Shown piece after piece: positions 1 to 9,277 of a DNA stretch of 64,000 nucleotides. Below the pieces are notes generated by a model. The model was not told the origin of the DNA. It saw nothing but the letters and a program-made list of their open reading frames with translations, and ran no database searches. The position numbers and the translations under genes were made by a program. This DNA comes from Caryophanales bacterium UBA5729 (GTDB lineage Bacteria; Bacillota_I; Bacilli_A; Izemoplasmatales; Hujiaoplasmataceae). The first letter of the stretch is position 1; each line of letters begins with the position of its first letter. Location of the stretch: NCBI GenBank assembly GCA_002419505.1, contig DIGF01000024.1, positions 1-64,000 of the forward strand. Direction: 5' to 3'.

Positions 1-10
1 ACATATGTTT

Positions 11-22
11 AGTTTTCAAAGA
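11..22 (-). promoter_or_regulatory. boxA-like antitermination element of a predicted rRNA leader
   Basis: On the minus strand this reads TCTTTGAAAACT. It matches the boxA-like element (TCTTTGAAAACT type) common in Firmicutes rRNA leaders, where NusB/S10 antitermination loads. It lies about 40 bases downstream of a strong promoter and runs out of the window, so the rRNA operon itself is inferred, not seen. Confidence 0.55.
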
Positions 23-58
23 CCGATTTTTTTACGCGTGATTTTCACACGCTTAATT

Positions 59-87
59 ATTCTATCACAACCAAATGACCATGTCAA
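59..87 (-). promoter_or_regulatory. Strong vegetative promoter, probably for an rRNA operon
   Basis: Minus strand: -35 TTGACA at 82-87, exact 17-base spacer, -10 TAGAAT at 59-64. An A/T-rich stretch lies directly upstream (88-125), like an UP element. A small GCGTG/CACGC hairpin (36-52) and a boxA-like sequence follow. No ORF lies downstream before the window edge. The set is typical of a stable-RNA promoter; a protein gene cannot be excluded. Confidence 0.7.
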
Positions 88-201
88 CTATTTTATACCT
101 GTTTTTTTAACTTTTTATAATCTTTTTAAAAACCCATTTGAAATAACTGATTATTAGCGATTTTTTGCGATTTTTTGACATTTTTTTATTTGCGTTTTTG
201 A

Positions 202-238
202 GAAAAAATAAGGCCGTAAAGTGTATTTCTTCACGGCC
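202..238 (-). terminator. Intrinsic terminator after rpoC
   Basis: On the minus strand a 10-bp stem starting GGCCGTGAAG pairs with CTTTACGGCC (one G-U pair; arms at 229-238 and 212-221) and is followed by TTATTTTTT. It sits six bases after the rpoC stop and ends the rpoB-rpoC transcript. Confidence 0.85.
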
Positions 239-244
239 ATTTTT

Positions 245-3200
245 TTATTCTTCAAATGTTTCAAATAAGTCTTCTTCTTCCTCAGGTTGCTCATAATGGA
301 ATTCAGTATCTCGTAAAATACCTGTTCCGGCTGGAATCAGACCACCGATTATTACATTTTCTTTAAGACCTAAAAGCGGATCTTTCTTTCCTCTTATCGC
401 TGCATCCGTTAGAACTCTTGTAGTTTCTTGGAATGAAGCTGCAGAAAGGAATGAATCTGATTTTAAGCTGGCTTTAGTGATACCTAAGAGAATTGGTCTT
501 GCCACTGCTGGTTTTAGACCTTTTCTAAAGGCGATTTTATTAGCTTCAATAAATTGATTAACAGAAATTTGACTTCCTGGTAATAGTTCAGTATCGCCTT
601 CTAAAATTACCGTCATTCTTCTTGACATTTGTCTAACGATAATTTCAATATGTTTATCTGCGATATCTACTGCTTGTGAGCGATAAACTCTTTGAACTTC
701 AGAAAGGATATATTTTTGTACTGTTTCCATGTTAGTCACGCGCAATAATTCTTTCGGATTAATCGTACCATCAGTAAGTTGTGTACCTGAAGTTACATAA
801 TCACCATCAGAAACACGAGGCTGTACATTGGAATTAGTTTCATAATGTTTTTCTTCAATGTCGCTCTTAATATAAATAATAAATCTTTCTTCAACCGGTT
901 CAATTCGCGAAACTGTTCCGCTAATTTCCGAGATAATTGATTTAATCTTTGACTTTCTCGCTTCAAAAAGTTCTTGAACCCGAGGAAGACCTTGAGTAAT
1001 GTCATCACCAGCAACACCACCGGTATGGAAAGTACGCATGGTTAACTGTGTACCAGGTTCACCAATTGATTGAGCAGCGATAATTCCAACAGATTCTCCA
1101 ACTTCAGCTTTTTCTCCAGTTGCCAGGTTTTGTCCGTAGCATTTGCGACAAATTCCAACCTCAGCTGTACAGGTAAGTGCAGTTCTAATCGGTGCGGATT
1201 TGATTCCCGCTTCAACTACTTTCTTAGCTAGTTGAGTGCTGATATAACTATTACGACTCACTAAAACTTCGCCAGTTTCAGGATGAATAATATTTTGAGA
1301 AGCATATCTTCCGGTAATTCTTTCTTCAAGAGTTTCAATAACTGCGTTATCGCGGTTAAGGATTTCTTCAACCCAAATACCTTTATCGGTTCCACAGTCT
1401 TCAACGGAAATAACTACATCTTGACTAACGTCCACAAGTCTTCTTGTTAAGTAACCTGATTCCGCTGTTTTAAGGGCAGTATCGGTAGAACCTTTTCTCG
1501 CACCATGGGTCGAGATGAAGAATTCTGACATTGTCAAACCTTCTCTAAATGATGCTTTAATCGGCAATTCGATAGTGTCCCCACTTGGGTTAGCCATCAA
1601 ACCACGCATACCAGCTAACTGAGTGAAGTTAGAGGCATTACCTCTGGCTCCTGAGTCGCTCATCATAAAGATATGGTTATCGTTCTTAAGTTCGTCAATT
1701 AAACCATCCTGAATCTCATCTTTTGCTTGTTTCCACTCATCAATAACCAGTTTTTTTCTTTCCTCATCAGTTAACATACCGATTTGGTAAAGTTCATGGA
1801 TTTCATCTACTTTTTTGTCATGAGCGTCTAAAACATCAGATTTTTTCGAATAAACTTGAACGTCAGATGCCGATACGGTAATACCAGCTAATGTAGAATA
1901 AGTAAATCCGATATTCTTCATTTTATCCAACATCTTGGAAGTTTCATTGATTTTATATTTTTCAAAGATCTTTGCGATAATTAATGATAAGAATTTCTTT
2001 TTGAACGGTGAAACTACTGGCATTTCCCTAATAATTTCGGGAATATTTTGTCCTGGTTTAATGAAATATTTTGACGGAGTTTCAATATTCAAATTTGTTT
2101 CAGTTGGTTCATTAATATATGGAAAACTTTCAGGTAAGATTTTATTAAAAATAAGTTTACCCGGTGTTGTAACTAAATAATAATTAGTCATGCTTTTAGG
2201 AACGCGTCTCATGAAAGATAAAATATTATTTGATTGCATGAAACTTATTCCGTCGCTGTCAATCTCTTCTTCTACAAAATCAGACTTCGGATTAATATGA
2301 GAATCAATCTTTAGGGCGATTCTTGAATGTAAAGTAATATGATCATTTTCCAGAGCAAGCATTACTTCATCGTAATTTGAGAAGTATGAGCCTTCACCTG
2401 GTTCATCAGCGTTTTCTAAAGTTAAATAGTAATTACCTAGAACCATATCTTGTGACGGCGTAACGATTGGTTTACCGTCTTTTGGTGCTAGAATATTATT
2501 TGATGCCAACATTAAAACGCGAGCTTCAGCTTGAGCTTCTTCTGATAAAGGCACATGTACCGCCATTTGGTCACCGTCAAAGTCAGCGTTGAAAGCTGTG
2601 GTTACCAATGGATGCAAACGAATAGCCTTCCCTTCAACTAACTTAGGTTCAAAAGCTTGGATACCTAATCTATGAAGTGTAGGGGCGCGGTTCAATAATA
2701 CCGGATGTTCTCTAATAACATCTTCTAAAACTGCCCAGACGCGTTTATCAAGTTTTTCAATTAAAGTTTTAGCGTTTTTAAGATTGGAACTTATACCTCT
2801 TTCAATCATTTCTTTAATAACGAAAGGTTTAAATAAGGTAACAGCCATTTCTTTAGGTAAACCGCATTGATACATTTCTAAGTCTGGACCAACAACGATA
2901 ACTGATCTACCGCTATAATCTACTCGTTTTCCAAGTAAGTTTTGACGGAAACGACCTTGTTTACCTCTTAGCATATCAGAAAGTGATTTTAAAGCACGAT
3001 TGCGCTCTACTACCATTTTTCTTCCACGTTTGGAATTATCAATTAAAGCATCAACTGCTTCTTGAAGCATCCGCTTTTCATTTTTGGTAATCAAATGCGG
3101 TGCGTTTTGTTGGAACTGACGTTCTAAACGCTTATTACGGTTTAAGATTCTCCGGTAAAGATCATTTAAGTCAGTAGTAGCGAAACGACCACCGTCAAGT

Positions 3201-3925
3201 TGAACCATCGGTCTTAAATCTGGCGGAATAACTGGTAAAACATCTAATACCATCCATTCCGGTTTATTATCTGATTGAGCAAAAGCCTCAACGACATTTA
3301 ATCTTTTAACAATTTTTTCTCTTCTTTGTTTAGAAGCGGTTTTTAATTCGACTCTAAGGCGAAGGGTTTCTTCAGCTAAATCAATTTTTTGCAACAAATA
3401 TTTAACGGCTTCTGCTCCAGTTAAAGCTCTGAATCTAGAACCGTACTCGAAATATTTATCAGTGTATTCTCTTTCTGATAATATTTGTTTGAACTCTAAA
3501 TCTGTATCTCCAGCCTCAACGACAATATAAGATGCTAAGTAAACTACTTCTTCTAAATCTTTAGCTTTTATGTCTAGTAAAGTCGCTAGTCTTGAAGGTG
3601 AATTTCTTAAATACCAAGCGTGCACAACCGGTGCTTTCAACTCGATATGTCCCATTCTTTCTCGCCTAACCTTAGCTTCAGTAATTTCAACTCCACAGTT
3701 TGGACAAATTTTTCCAGGGTGTGAGCTTTTCTTTGATTTGTTTGAACATGCACATTGATAATCTTTGGTTGGACCAAAGATTCTTTCACAGAATAATCCG
3801 TCTTTTTCTGGTTTCAATGTACGGTAGTTAATGGTTTCGTGTTTGGTAACTTCTCCGAAGGACCAAGATCTAATTTCTTCAGGAGAAGCTAATCTAATCT
3901 TCAAATGCGAAAATTTTTGACTCAT
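245..3925 (-). CDS. rpoC: DNA-directed RNA polymerase beta' subunit
   Basis: This 1226-residue protein is the beta' subunit of the core RNA polymerase and carries the catalytic magnesium site. The NADFDGD metal-binding motif is at about residues 446-452. An N-terminal zinc ribbon of cysteines is near residues 58-78 (ends CPNCGVEI), and a second cysteine cluster (GICRKCYG) is near 920. Length fits a Firmicutes/Mollicutes type beta' without large insertions. It starts at ATG with a good ribosome-binding site, 13 bases after rpoB, so the two are co-transcribed. A terminator follows directly. Identification is certain. Confidence 0.99.
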   Translation of the reverse strand: MSQKFSHLKIRLASPEEIRSWSFGEVTKHETINYRTLKPEKDGLFCERIFGPTKDYQCACSNKSKKSSHPGKICPNCGVEITEAKVRRERMGHIELKAPVVHAWYLRNSPSRLATLLDIKAKDLEEVVYLASYIVVEAGDTDLEFKQILSEREYTDKYFEYGSRFRALTGAEAVKYLLQKIDLAEETLRLRVELKTASKQRREKIVKRLNVVEAFAQSDNKPEWMVLDVLPVIPPDLRPMVQLDGGRFATTDLNDLYRRILNRNKRLERQFQQNAPHLITKNEKRMLQEAVDALIDNSKRGRKMVVERNRALKSLSDMLRGKQGRFRQNLLGKRVDYSGRSVIVVGPDLEMYQCGLPKEMAVTLFKPFVIKEMIERGISSNLKNAKTLIEKLDKRVWAVLEDVIREHPVLLNRAPTLHRLGIQAFEPKLVEGKAIRLHPLVTTAFNADFDGDQMAVHVPLSEEAQAEARVLMLASNNILAPKDGKPIVTPSQDMVLGNYYLTLENADEPGEGSYFSNYDEVMLALENDHITLHSRIALKIDSHINPKSDFVEEEIDSDGISFMQSNNILSFMRRVPKSMTNYYLVTTPGKLIFNKILPESFPYINEPTETNLNIETPSKYFIKPGQNIPEIIREMPVVSPFKKKFLSLIIAKIFEKYKINETSKMLDKMKNIGFTYSTLAGITVSASDVQVYSKKSDVLDAHDKKVDEIHELYQIGMLTDEERKKLVIDEWKQAKDEIQDGLIDELKNDNHIFMMSDSGARGNASNFTQLAGMRGLMANPSGDTIELPIKASFREGLTMSEFFISTHGARKGSTDTALKTAESGYLTRRLVDVSQDVVISVEDCGTDKGIWVEEILNRDNAVIETLEERITGRYASQNIIHPETGEVLVSRNSYISTQLAKKVVEAGIKSAPIRTALTCTAEVGICRKCYGQNLATGEKAEVGESVGIIAAQSIGEPGTQLTMRTFHTGGVAGDDITQGLPRVQELFEARKSKIKSIISEISGTVSRIEPVEERFIIYIKSDIEEKHYETNSNVQPRVSDGDYVTSGTQLTDGTINPKELLRVTNMETVQKYILSEVQRVYRSQAVDIADKHIEIIVRQMSRRMTVILEGDTELLPGSQISVNQFIEANKIAFRKGLKPAVARPILLGITKASLKSDSFLSAASFQETTRVLTDAAIRGKKDPLLGLKENVIIGGLIPAGTGILRDTEFHYEQPEEEEDLFETFEE

Positions 3926-3937
3926 TCTCTTTCCTCC

Positions 3938-6900
3938 TTACGATTGAAAACCGAATTTAGTGATATGATCATCCTCTTTGTCAACTAAACTCCTATCAAC
4001 TTCATTAGCGCCTGTATCCTTATTAATAAGTTCTACATAAATACCTAACGAGCGTAATTCTCTAGTTAAAACACGGAATGATTCCGGTAATGATGGTGCC
4101 GGAATCGGCTTACCATCAGTAATAGCTTTAAATACTTTATTTCTTCCGATCATGTCATCAGATTTAACTGTTAACATTTCTTGAAGGGTGTAAGCAGCTC
4201 CATAAGCTTCTAATGCCCATACTTCCATTTCTCCGAAACGTTGTCCACCATTTTGAGCTTTACCGCCCATTGGCTGTTGCGTAACGAGTGTGTATGGACC
4301 AACACTACGAGCATGTAATTTGTCGTCTACCATGTGGTCTAGTTTAATCATATACATAACTCCGACACTGACATTGTTGTCAAACTTTCTGCCAGTACGG
4401 CCATCATATAAAGTGTATTTGCCGTCGATAGGCATCTGTGCTTCTTTCATGATTTCATCTAGATCTTCTTGTTCTACCCCGTCAAATACCGGTGTAGCAA
4501 CATGGATTCCTAATTGTTTAGCGGCCATTCCCAAATGAATTTCTAATACCTGACCGATATTCATACGTGAAGGTACCCCTAATGGATTCAACATGATATC
4601 AATTGGAGTTCCGTCTTCCATATATGGCATATCTTCTTGAGGTAAAATCTTTGAAATAACCCCTTTGTTACCATGGCGTCCAGCCATTTTGTCACCTTCA
4701 GAGATTTTGCGTTTTTGGACAATATAAACTCTAACTGACATATTAACGCCAGGATTTAGTTCATCTTTTCCTCTTTCGAAAACTTGTACTGAACGGACAA
4801 TTCCACCACCACCGTGAGGAACTCTTAAAGATGTATCTCTAACTTCGCGTGATTTTTCACCGAAGATTGCTAGTAATAATTTTTCTTCTGGAGATGGATC
4901 AGTTTGACCTTTAGGCGTAACCTTACCAACTAAGATATCGCCTTCTTTAACTTCTGTACCAGGAATAATAATTCCTTCAGCGTCTAAATAACGTCTACCT
5001 TCTTCACCAACATTAGGGATTTCTCTAGTTATTTCTTCTTTTCCTAATTTAGTATCTCTAGCTTCAATCTCATATTTTTCAATATGAATCGAAGTATAAA
5101 CATCTTCTATAACTAATCTTTCATTCATAATAACGGCATCTTCATAGTTGTATCCGTTCCAAGTCATGAAAGCGACAACAACATTTCTACCAATAGCAAG
5201 TTCGCCTTGATCCATTGAAGGACCGTCGGCAATTATATCACCTTTTTCAACCTCTTCACCAGCTCTAACGATTGGCGTTTGGTTAACGCAAGTTCCTTGA
5301 TTAGAGCGTTGGAATTTAAGCAATTCATGACGTTCTAAATCTCCGTTTAGTGTTCTAATTTTAATAACTTTTCCGTCTACATACTCGATAACTCCATCAT
5401 TCTTAGCAACTATAGCAGTTCCGGAATCATGAGCAATCTTATGTTCGATACCAGTTCCAACAAAAGGAGCTTCTGGATTTAATAGTGGAATCGCTTGTCG
5501 TTGCATGTTCGCACCCATAAGTGCGCGGTTAGCGTCATCATGTTCTAGGAATGGAATTGAAGCGGTTGAAACTGAGACAATCTGTTTTGGTGAAACGTCC
5601 ATAAAATCGCATTCTTCGCGATCAAAAATCTTTGTTTCTCCATTTTGTCTAGCAACAACTCTATCTTCACTAATCGTCATATCGTCATTTAAAATAATAT
5701 TTGCTTGGGCGATAATGTGATCGCGTTCTTGATCAGCAGTTAAATAATGAAGTTCATCAGTTACTCGAGAGGTCTTCTTATCAATTCTTAAATATGGAGT
5801 TTCAATAAAACCATATTTATTAACCTTAACGTAACACGCTAATGAGTTAATCAAACCAATGTTTTGACCTTCAGGTGTTTCAATCGGACAAATTCTACCA
5901 TAATGACTTTGATGTACGTCACGCACTTCAAATCCAGCGCGGTCACGTGTTAATCCACCAGGTCCAAGGGCAGAAATTCTTCTTTTATGAGTCAACTCAT
6001 CTAAAGGATTAGTTTGTTGCATGAACTGTGATAGCTGTGAACTGCCAAAGAATTCTTTAATCGAAGAAGTCAATGGTCTGATATTAATTAGATTTTGCGG
6101 TGTAATTGTTCTTGGATCTTTTGTGGACATTCTGTCTTTAACATTTTTTTCCATTTTTGCTAAACCAATACGGAATTGATTCTTTAACAATTCACCAATC
6201 AATCTTAAACGACGGTTACCTAAATGATCAATGTCATCCATATTACCGACTGAATTAAATAAATGTAAATAATAAGAAATACTAGCTAAAATATCTGAAG
6301 TTGTAATATGAAGCGCAACTTCACTTGAATAATTACCGATCAGTTTTAATTTCTTAACTTCACCAGAATCATCTTTAACTTCAATATTTAGAACTTCAAT
6401 ATACGTATCTCTGATAACTTTTTGAACAAATTCTTCTGTTTCATTTTCTGGAGCAATCTCATTGCGGTTTTCTCGATCGGTAATTAGTTTAAGTTCTTTT
6501 TCTAATTCTTTATCGAAATAAACTCTTTGAGTGATTGCTTTACGATTATTTCTAATTAAATCTAGACTATCATAGCCTAGTTTAACGTTTTTGCTAAGAA
6601 TAACTTCACCAGTTTCAGGATTCACTAAATCCTTACTTAGTTTGACAATTGCATCCTTATCTAATAAGGACTTAATTCTATTAACCACATCTAGTTTTTG
6701 ATTAACTTTAAAACGACCAACATCGGCTAAATCGTAACGCTTCTCATCAAATAATCTTGACACGAAGAATTCTCTAGCACCTTCAATTGTGGCTGTTTCA
6801 CCAAGACGCATTTTTGCATATACTTCTTTCATAGCTTCTTCTGCATTTTGCGTTAAATCTTTTTCAAATGTATTTTCTAAATACTCATGTTCGCCAAAAA

Positions 6901-7564
6901 TATCAGTGATTTGCTTACGAGTAGAAAACCCTAAAGCCTTAATCATTGTGGTTAAGTAAATCTTTTTAGATCTATCAATTTTTGCGAATAAAATATCTTT
7001 AGAATTCATTTCGAATTCTAACCAAGCTCCTCTTGTAGGGATAACCTGACCAAGATATTCATGATGTAAGGTTTTTTTGTCGATTTCTTCTGAGAAGAAA
7101 ACGCCTGATGAACGTACAATTTGGGAAACGATAACTCTCTCAGAACCATTAATAATAAAGGTTCCCACTGGAGTCATCATTGGAATGTCGCCCATAAAAA
7201 TTTTATTTTCTACAATATGACCGTCAGGGATAACTTCCCCAGTTTTGTTATCAATCATATTCTTGTTTTTTAGACGAACGTTAACTTTTAAAGGCCGAGC
7301 AAAGTTCAAATCTTTTTCTTTGCATTCTTGAACTGAATATTTAGCTGGTTCAAGTTCAAAATCGCCGAAATATAGTTCCACATTACCATTAAAGTTAGTA
7401 ATAGGGGAAATATCTTCGAACAGCTCTTTAAGACCAGTTTTGATAAACCACTCGAAAGATTCCGTTTGGACTTCTATCAGATTAGGTAAATCAACATTAG
7501 ATTTTACCCGTGAGTAGTTTCTTCTTTCTCTTGTTTTACCATACTTGACGGTTTTGTAATTCAC
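3938..7564 (-). CDS. rpoB: DNA-directed RNA polymerase beta subunit
   Basis: The 1208-residue beta subunit of RNA polymerase. The rifampicin-pocket segment is clear at about residues 507-535 (SQLSQFM then THKRRISALGPGG). The residue at the E. coli Asp516 position is Gln (own residue 516, codon CAA), while His526 and Ser531 equivalents are retained. The C-terminal part has the conserved EGDKMAGRHGNKG motif. It has its own promoter upstream and is followed by rpoC. Identification is certain. Confidence 0.99.
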   Translation of the reverse strand: MNYKTVKYGKTRERRNYSRVKSNVDLPNLIEVQTESFEWFIKTGLKELFEDISPITNFNGNVELYFGDFELEPAKYSVQECKEKDLNFARPLKVNVRLKNKNMIDNKTGEVIPDGHIVENKIFMGDIPMMTPVGTFIINGSERVIVSQIVRSSGVFFSEEIDKKTLHHEYLGQVIPTRGAWLEFEMNSKDILFAKIDRSKKIYLTTMIKALGFSTRKQITDIFGEHEYLENTFEKDLTQNAEEAMKEVYAKMRLGETATIEGAREFFVSRLFDEKRYDLADVGRFKVNQKLDVVNRIKSLLDKDAIVKLSKDLVNPETGEVILSKNVKLGYDSLDLIRNNRKAITQRVYFDKELEKELKLITDRENRNEIAPENETEEFVQKVIRDTYIEVLNIEVKDDSGEVKKLKLIGNYSSEVALHITTSDILASISYYLHLFNSVGNMDDIDHLGNRRLRLIGELLKNQFRIGLAKMEKNVKDRMSTKDPRTITPQNLINIRPLTSSIKEFFGSSQLSQFMQQTNPLDELTHKRRISALGPGGLTRDRAGFEVRDVHQSHYGRICPIETPEGQNIGLINSLACYVKVNKYGFIETPYLRIDKKTSRVTDELHYLTADQERDHIIAQANIILNDDMTISEDRVVARQNGETKIFDREECDFMDVSPKQIVSVSTASIPFLEHDDANRALMGANMQRQAIPLLNPEAPFVGTGIEHKIAHDSGTAIVAKNDGVIEYVDGKVIKIRTLNGDLERHELLKFQRSNQGTCVNQTPIVRAGEEVEKGDIIADGPSMDQGELAIGRNVVVAFMTWNGYNYEDAVIMNERLVIEDVYTSIHIEKYEIEARDTKLGKEEITREIPNVGEEGRRYLDAEGIIIPGTEVKEGDILVGKVTPKGQTDPSPEEKLLLAIFGEKSREVRDTSLRVPHGGGGIVRSVQVFERGKDELNPGVNMSVRVYIVQKRKISEGDKMAGRHGNKGVISKILPQEDMPYMEDGTPIDIMLNPLGVPSRMNIGQVLEIHLGMAAKQLGIHVATPVFDGVEQEDLDEIMKEAQMPIDGKYTLYDGRTGRKFDNNVSVGVMYMIKLDHMVDDKLHARSVGPYTLVTQQPMGGKAQNGGQRFGEMEVWALEAYGAAYTLQEMLTVKSDDMIGRNKVFKAITDGKPIPAPSLPESFRVLTRELRSLGIYVELINKDTGANEVDRSLVDKEDDHITKFGFQS

Positions 7565-7629
7565 ACAATCACCTCATACAAAGTTTTATTTTTTAACTGG
7601 TTTTTCTTATTAAAATCGGAATAAACGCA

Positions 7630-7653
7630 AAAATGCGCATTCTATCGCATTTT
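7630..7653 (-). other. Hairpin at the predicted 5' end of the rpoBC transcript
   Basis: On the minus strand AAAATGCG (7646-7653) pairs with CGCATTTT (7630-7637) around an 8-base loop. It begins within a few bases of the start predicted from the rpoB promoter and lacks a following U tract. A 5' mRNA-stabilising hairpin is more likely than a terminator; function is inferred. Confidence 0.4.
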
Positions 7654-7656
7654 AAT

Positions 7657-7685
7657 ATTTTATCACAATTGAACAAGTCAGTCAA
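7657..7685 (-). promoter_or_regulatory. rpoB promoter
   Basis: Minus strand: -35 TTGACT (7680-7685), 17-base spacer, -10 TAAAAT (7657-7662). It abuts the stop codon of the upstream methyltransferase gene, so rpoBC can be transcribed independently of the rplJL operon. Confidence 0.75.
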
Positions 7686-8276
7686 TTATTTTCTGCATTT
7701 TATTACCTGATATCCGCTTTTCTTGTTCATAATCTCAACTGATTGATATATCGACTCACATTTTTTGATTGCTGAAGGCGATCCGTGCTTTTTATTCATC
7801 ACAAAAATAAAGTACCCTTCTGCAGCTAAATGGTTATAAGCGTCCTCAAAAAAACGGTAAATTATTGCTTTCCCTGCCCGGATTGGCGGATTGCAAATAA
7901 TCAAATCAAAATCACCATTGATTTTTTCAAATCCATCGCTTTCTAAGACCTCGATATCCACTTTGTTTTTCTTAGCATTTTTTCTTGCTAATTTAACAGC
8001 TCTTTCATTGATGTCGGAAGCGGAAACTTTTGCATCAGGATTAAAAGTTTTATAGATAATTCCTAATGGTCCATAGCCAGAACCTAAATCAAGGCAGGTT
8101 TTTACAGGCATAGTTAAAACTGATTCAATCAATAACCTTGAACCAAAATCCAAACCGGCTTTAGAAAAAACCCCATGATCAGTTGTGAAACTAAATTTCT
8201 TGTTGTTGACCTGGACAAATATATCTTTTTCAAGCGTCTTTAAATCATCGTTATTTTTTGAAAAGTAATGCGACAT
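7686..8276 (-). CDS. RsmC/YbxB-type class I SAM-dependent methyltransferase
   Basis: A 196-residue methyltransferase of the RsmC/YbxB family, predicted to methylate guanine N2 in 16S rRNA by family analogy. The SAM-binding loop DLGSGYGPLG is at about residues 61-70, an acidic SDINERA motif follows, and the catalytic-type CNPPIRAG is near residues 130-137. It sits between rplL and rpoB, exactly where ybxB lies in Bacillus. It has a short AAGGAG ribosome site just after the hairpin that follows rplL. Family is secure; exact target base is not. Confidence 0.85.
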   Translation of the reverse strand: MSHYFSKNNDDLKTLEKDIFVQVNNKKFSFTTDHGVFSKAGLDFGSRLLIESVLTMPVKTCLDLGSGYGPLGIIYKTFNPDAKVSASDINERAVKLARKNAKKNKVDIEVLESDGFEKINGDFDLIICNPPIRAGKAIIYRFFEDAYNHLAAEGYFIFVMNKKHGSPSAIKKCESIYQSVEIMNKKSGYQVIKCRK

Positions 8277-8292
8277 ATTATTAACTCCTTGA

Positions 8293-8334
8293 AAAGACTA
8301 AAAACCTGAGACATTCTCAGGTTTATAGGTCTTT
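8293..8334 (-). terminator. Hairpin terminator/attenuator after rplL
   Basis: Minus strand: AAACCTGAG (316-324 side) pairs with CTCAGGTTT (302-310), then TTAGTCTTTT. An outer AAAGAC/GTCTTT pairing extends it to 8293-8334. The ribosome site of the next gene follows at once, so it probably lowers rather than abolishes transcription into the methyltransferase gene. Confidence 0.6.
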
Positions 8335-8343
8335 GCTAGTAAA

Positions 8344-8721
8344 TTACTTTAATTCTACTTTAGCCCCAGCTTCAACTAATTTATCAGAAATTTCTTTTGC
8401 TTCTGTTTCTTTAACTTTTTCTTTGATTGCTACAGGTGCTGAGTCAACGATTTTCTTAGCTTCGATTAATCCAAGACCAGTAAGTTCTCTGATTACTTTG
8501 ATTACTTTAACTTTTGATTCGCCAGCATCCATAAGCATAACATTGAATTCTTTTGGACCTTCGTCTACAGCTTCTTCAGCTTGTGCAACTGCTGGACCAG
8601 CAGCTACTGCAGATGGATCGATACCGAATTCTTCTTTCATTGCGTCGATAAGTGCTTTAATTTCAAGGATGTTCATTTCCTTTAATGATTCAATAAAATC
8701 TTTAGCGTTAATTTTAGCCAT
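8344..8721 (-). CDS. rplL: 50S ribosomal protein L7/L12
   Basis: A 125-residue acidic stalk protein that recruits translation factors to the 50S subunit. It shows the classic layout: an N-terminal dimerisation helix (about 1-35), an Ala/Pro-rich hinge around 40-50, and a C-terminal domain with LTGLGLIEAKKIVDSAP. It lies 12 bases after rplJ and is translated from the same leader-controlled mRNA. Confidence 0.98.
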   Translation of the reverse strand: MAKINAKDFIESLKEMNILEIKALIDAMKEEFGIDPSAVAAGPAVAQAEEAVDEGPKEFNVMLMDAGESKVKVIKVIRELTGLGLIEAKKIVDSAPVAIKEKVKETEAKEISDKLVEAGAKVELK

Positions 8722-8733
8722 TGTATTTTCCTC

Positions 8734-9243
8734 CTAATTACTTTCTACAGTTTGTTCTGTTTTTGTTAGCATGTCTAAGCCGACTGCTAATTCTCTAAGT
8801 GGTGCTAATAATTGTGAAGCTAACATTGCAAGCAATGTTTCTTTTCCAGGCAGTTGTGAAATGTCTTTGATTTGTTCTTCGTTAAAGAAACTTCCATCAA
8901 CAATCCCAGATTTGATTTTGAGTTTGCGATTCTTTTTTGCAAAAGCATATAATAGCTTTGCAGCTGACATTGAATCTTCATACGCAAATACAACTCCATT
9001 TGGACCGTTTAAATCTTGAGTTAAGTCATCGTAACCAACTTCTTTAGCAGCTCTACGTGAAATATTGTTTTTAATAACGATAATTTCACAACCAGCATCA
9101 CGTAGTAAACCACGTAATTCCTCTGATTTGTCTACAGTAAGTCCTTGATATTCTGCGATGACAATTGCTTTGGCATGAGACATCTTTTCAGCTATCTTCT
9201 TTACTTCTTCTTGTTTCAAGTTGATAATGTTTTGATTAGACAT
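8734..9243 (-). CDS. rplJ: 50S ribosomal protein L10
   Basis: A 169-residue protein that anchors L7/L12 dimers to the ribosomal stalk. The N-terminal globular domain (VIAEYQGLTV at about 28-37) and C-terminal L12-binding helix are typical, as is the length. The start is ATG after an AAGGAGG site. The upstream region is an L10 leader, so the L10(L12) complex probably represses this mRNA. Confidence 0.98.
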   Translation of the reverse strand: MSNQNIINLKQEEVKKIAEKMSHAKAIVIAEYQGLTVDKSEELRGLLRDAGCEIIVIKNNISRRAAKEVGYDDLTQDLNGPNGVVFAYEDSMSAAKLLYAFAKKNRKLKIKSGIVDGSFFNEEQIKDISQLPGKETLLAMLASQLLAPLRELAVGLDMLTKTEQTVESN

Positions 9244-9277
9244 CTGATCTTACCTCCTTATGTCTTAAAATAGAAAA

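Noticed and set aside
36..52. GCGTG/CACGC hairpin near the left end as a terminator
   Set aside because: No U tract follows in either direction; it lies in the leader between the promoter and the boxA-like site.
1935..2180. Plus-strand open frames inside rpoC, and similar opposite-strand frames in most genes
   Set aside because: They are antisense to conserved proteins, have no ribosome sites or family resemblance, and arise from codon bias of the real genes.
8333..8737. 134-residue plus-strand frame over rplL
   Set aside because: It exactly mirrors rplL on the opposite strand; L7/L12 is unambiguous and the mirror has no recognisable motif.
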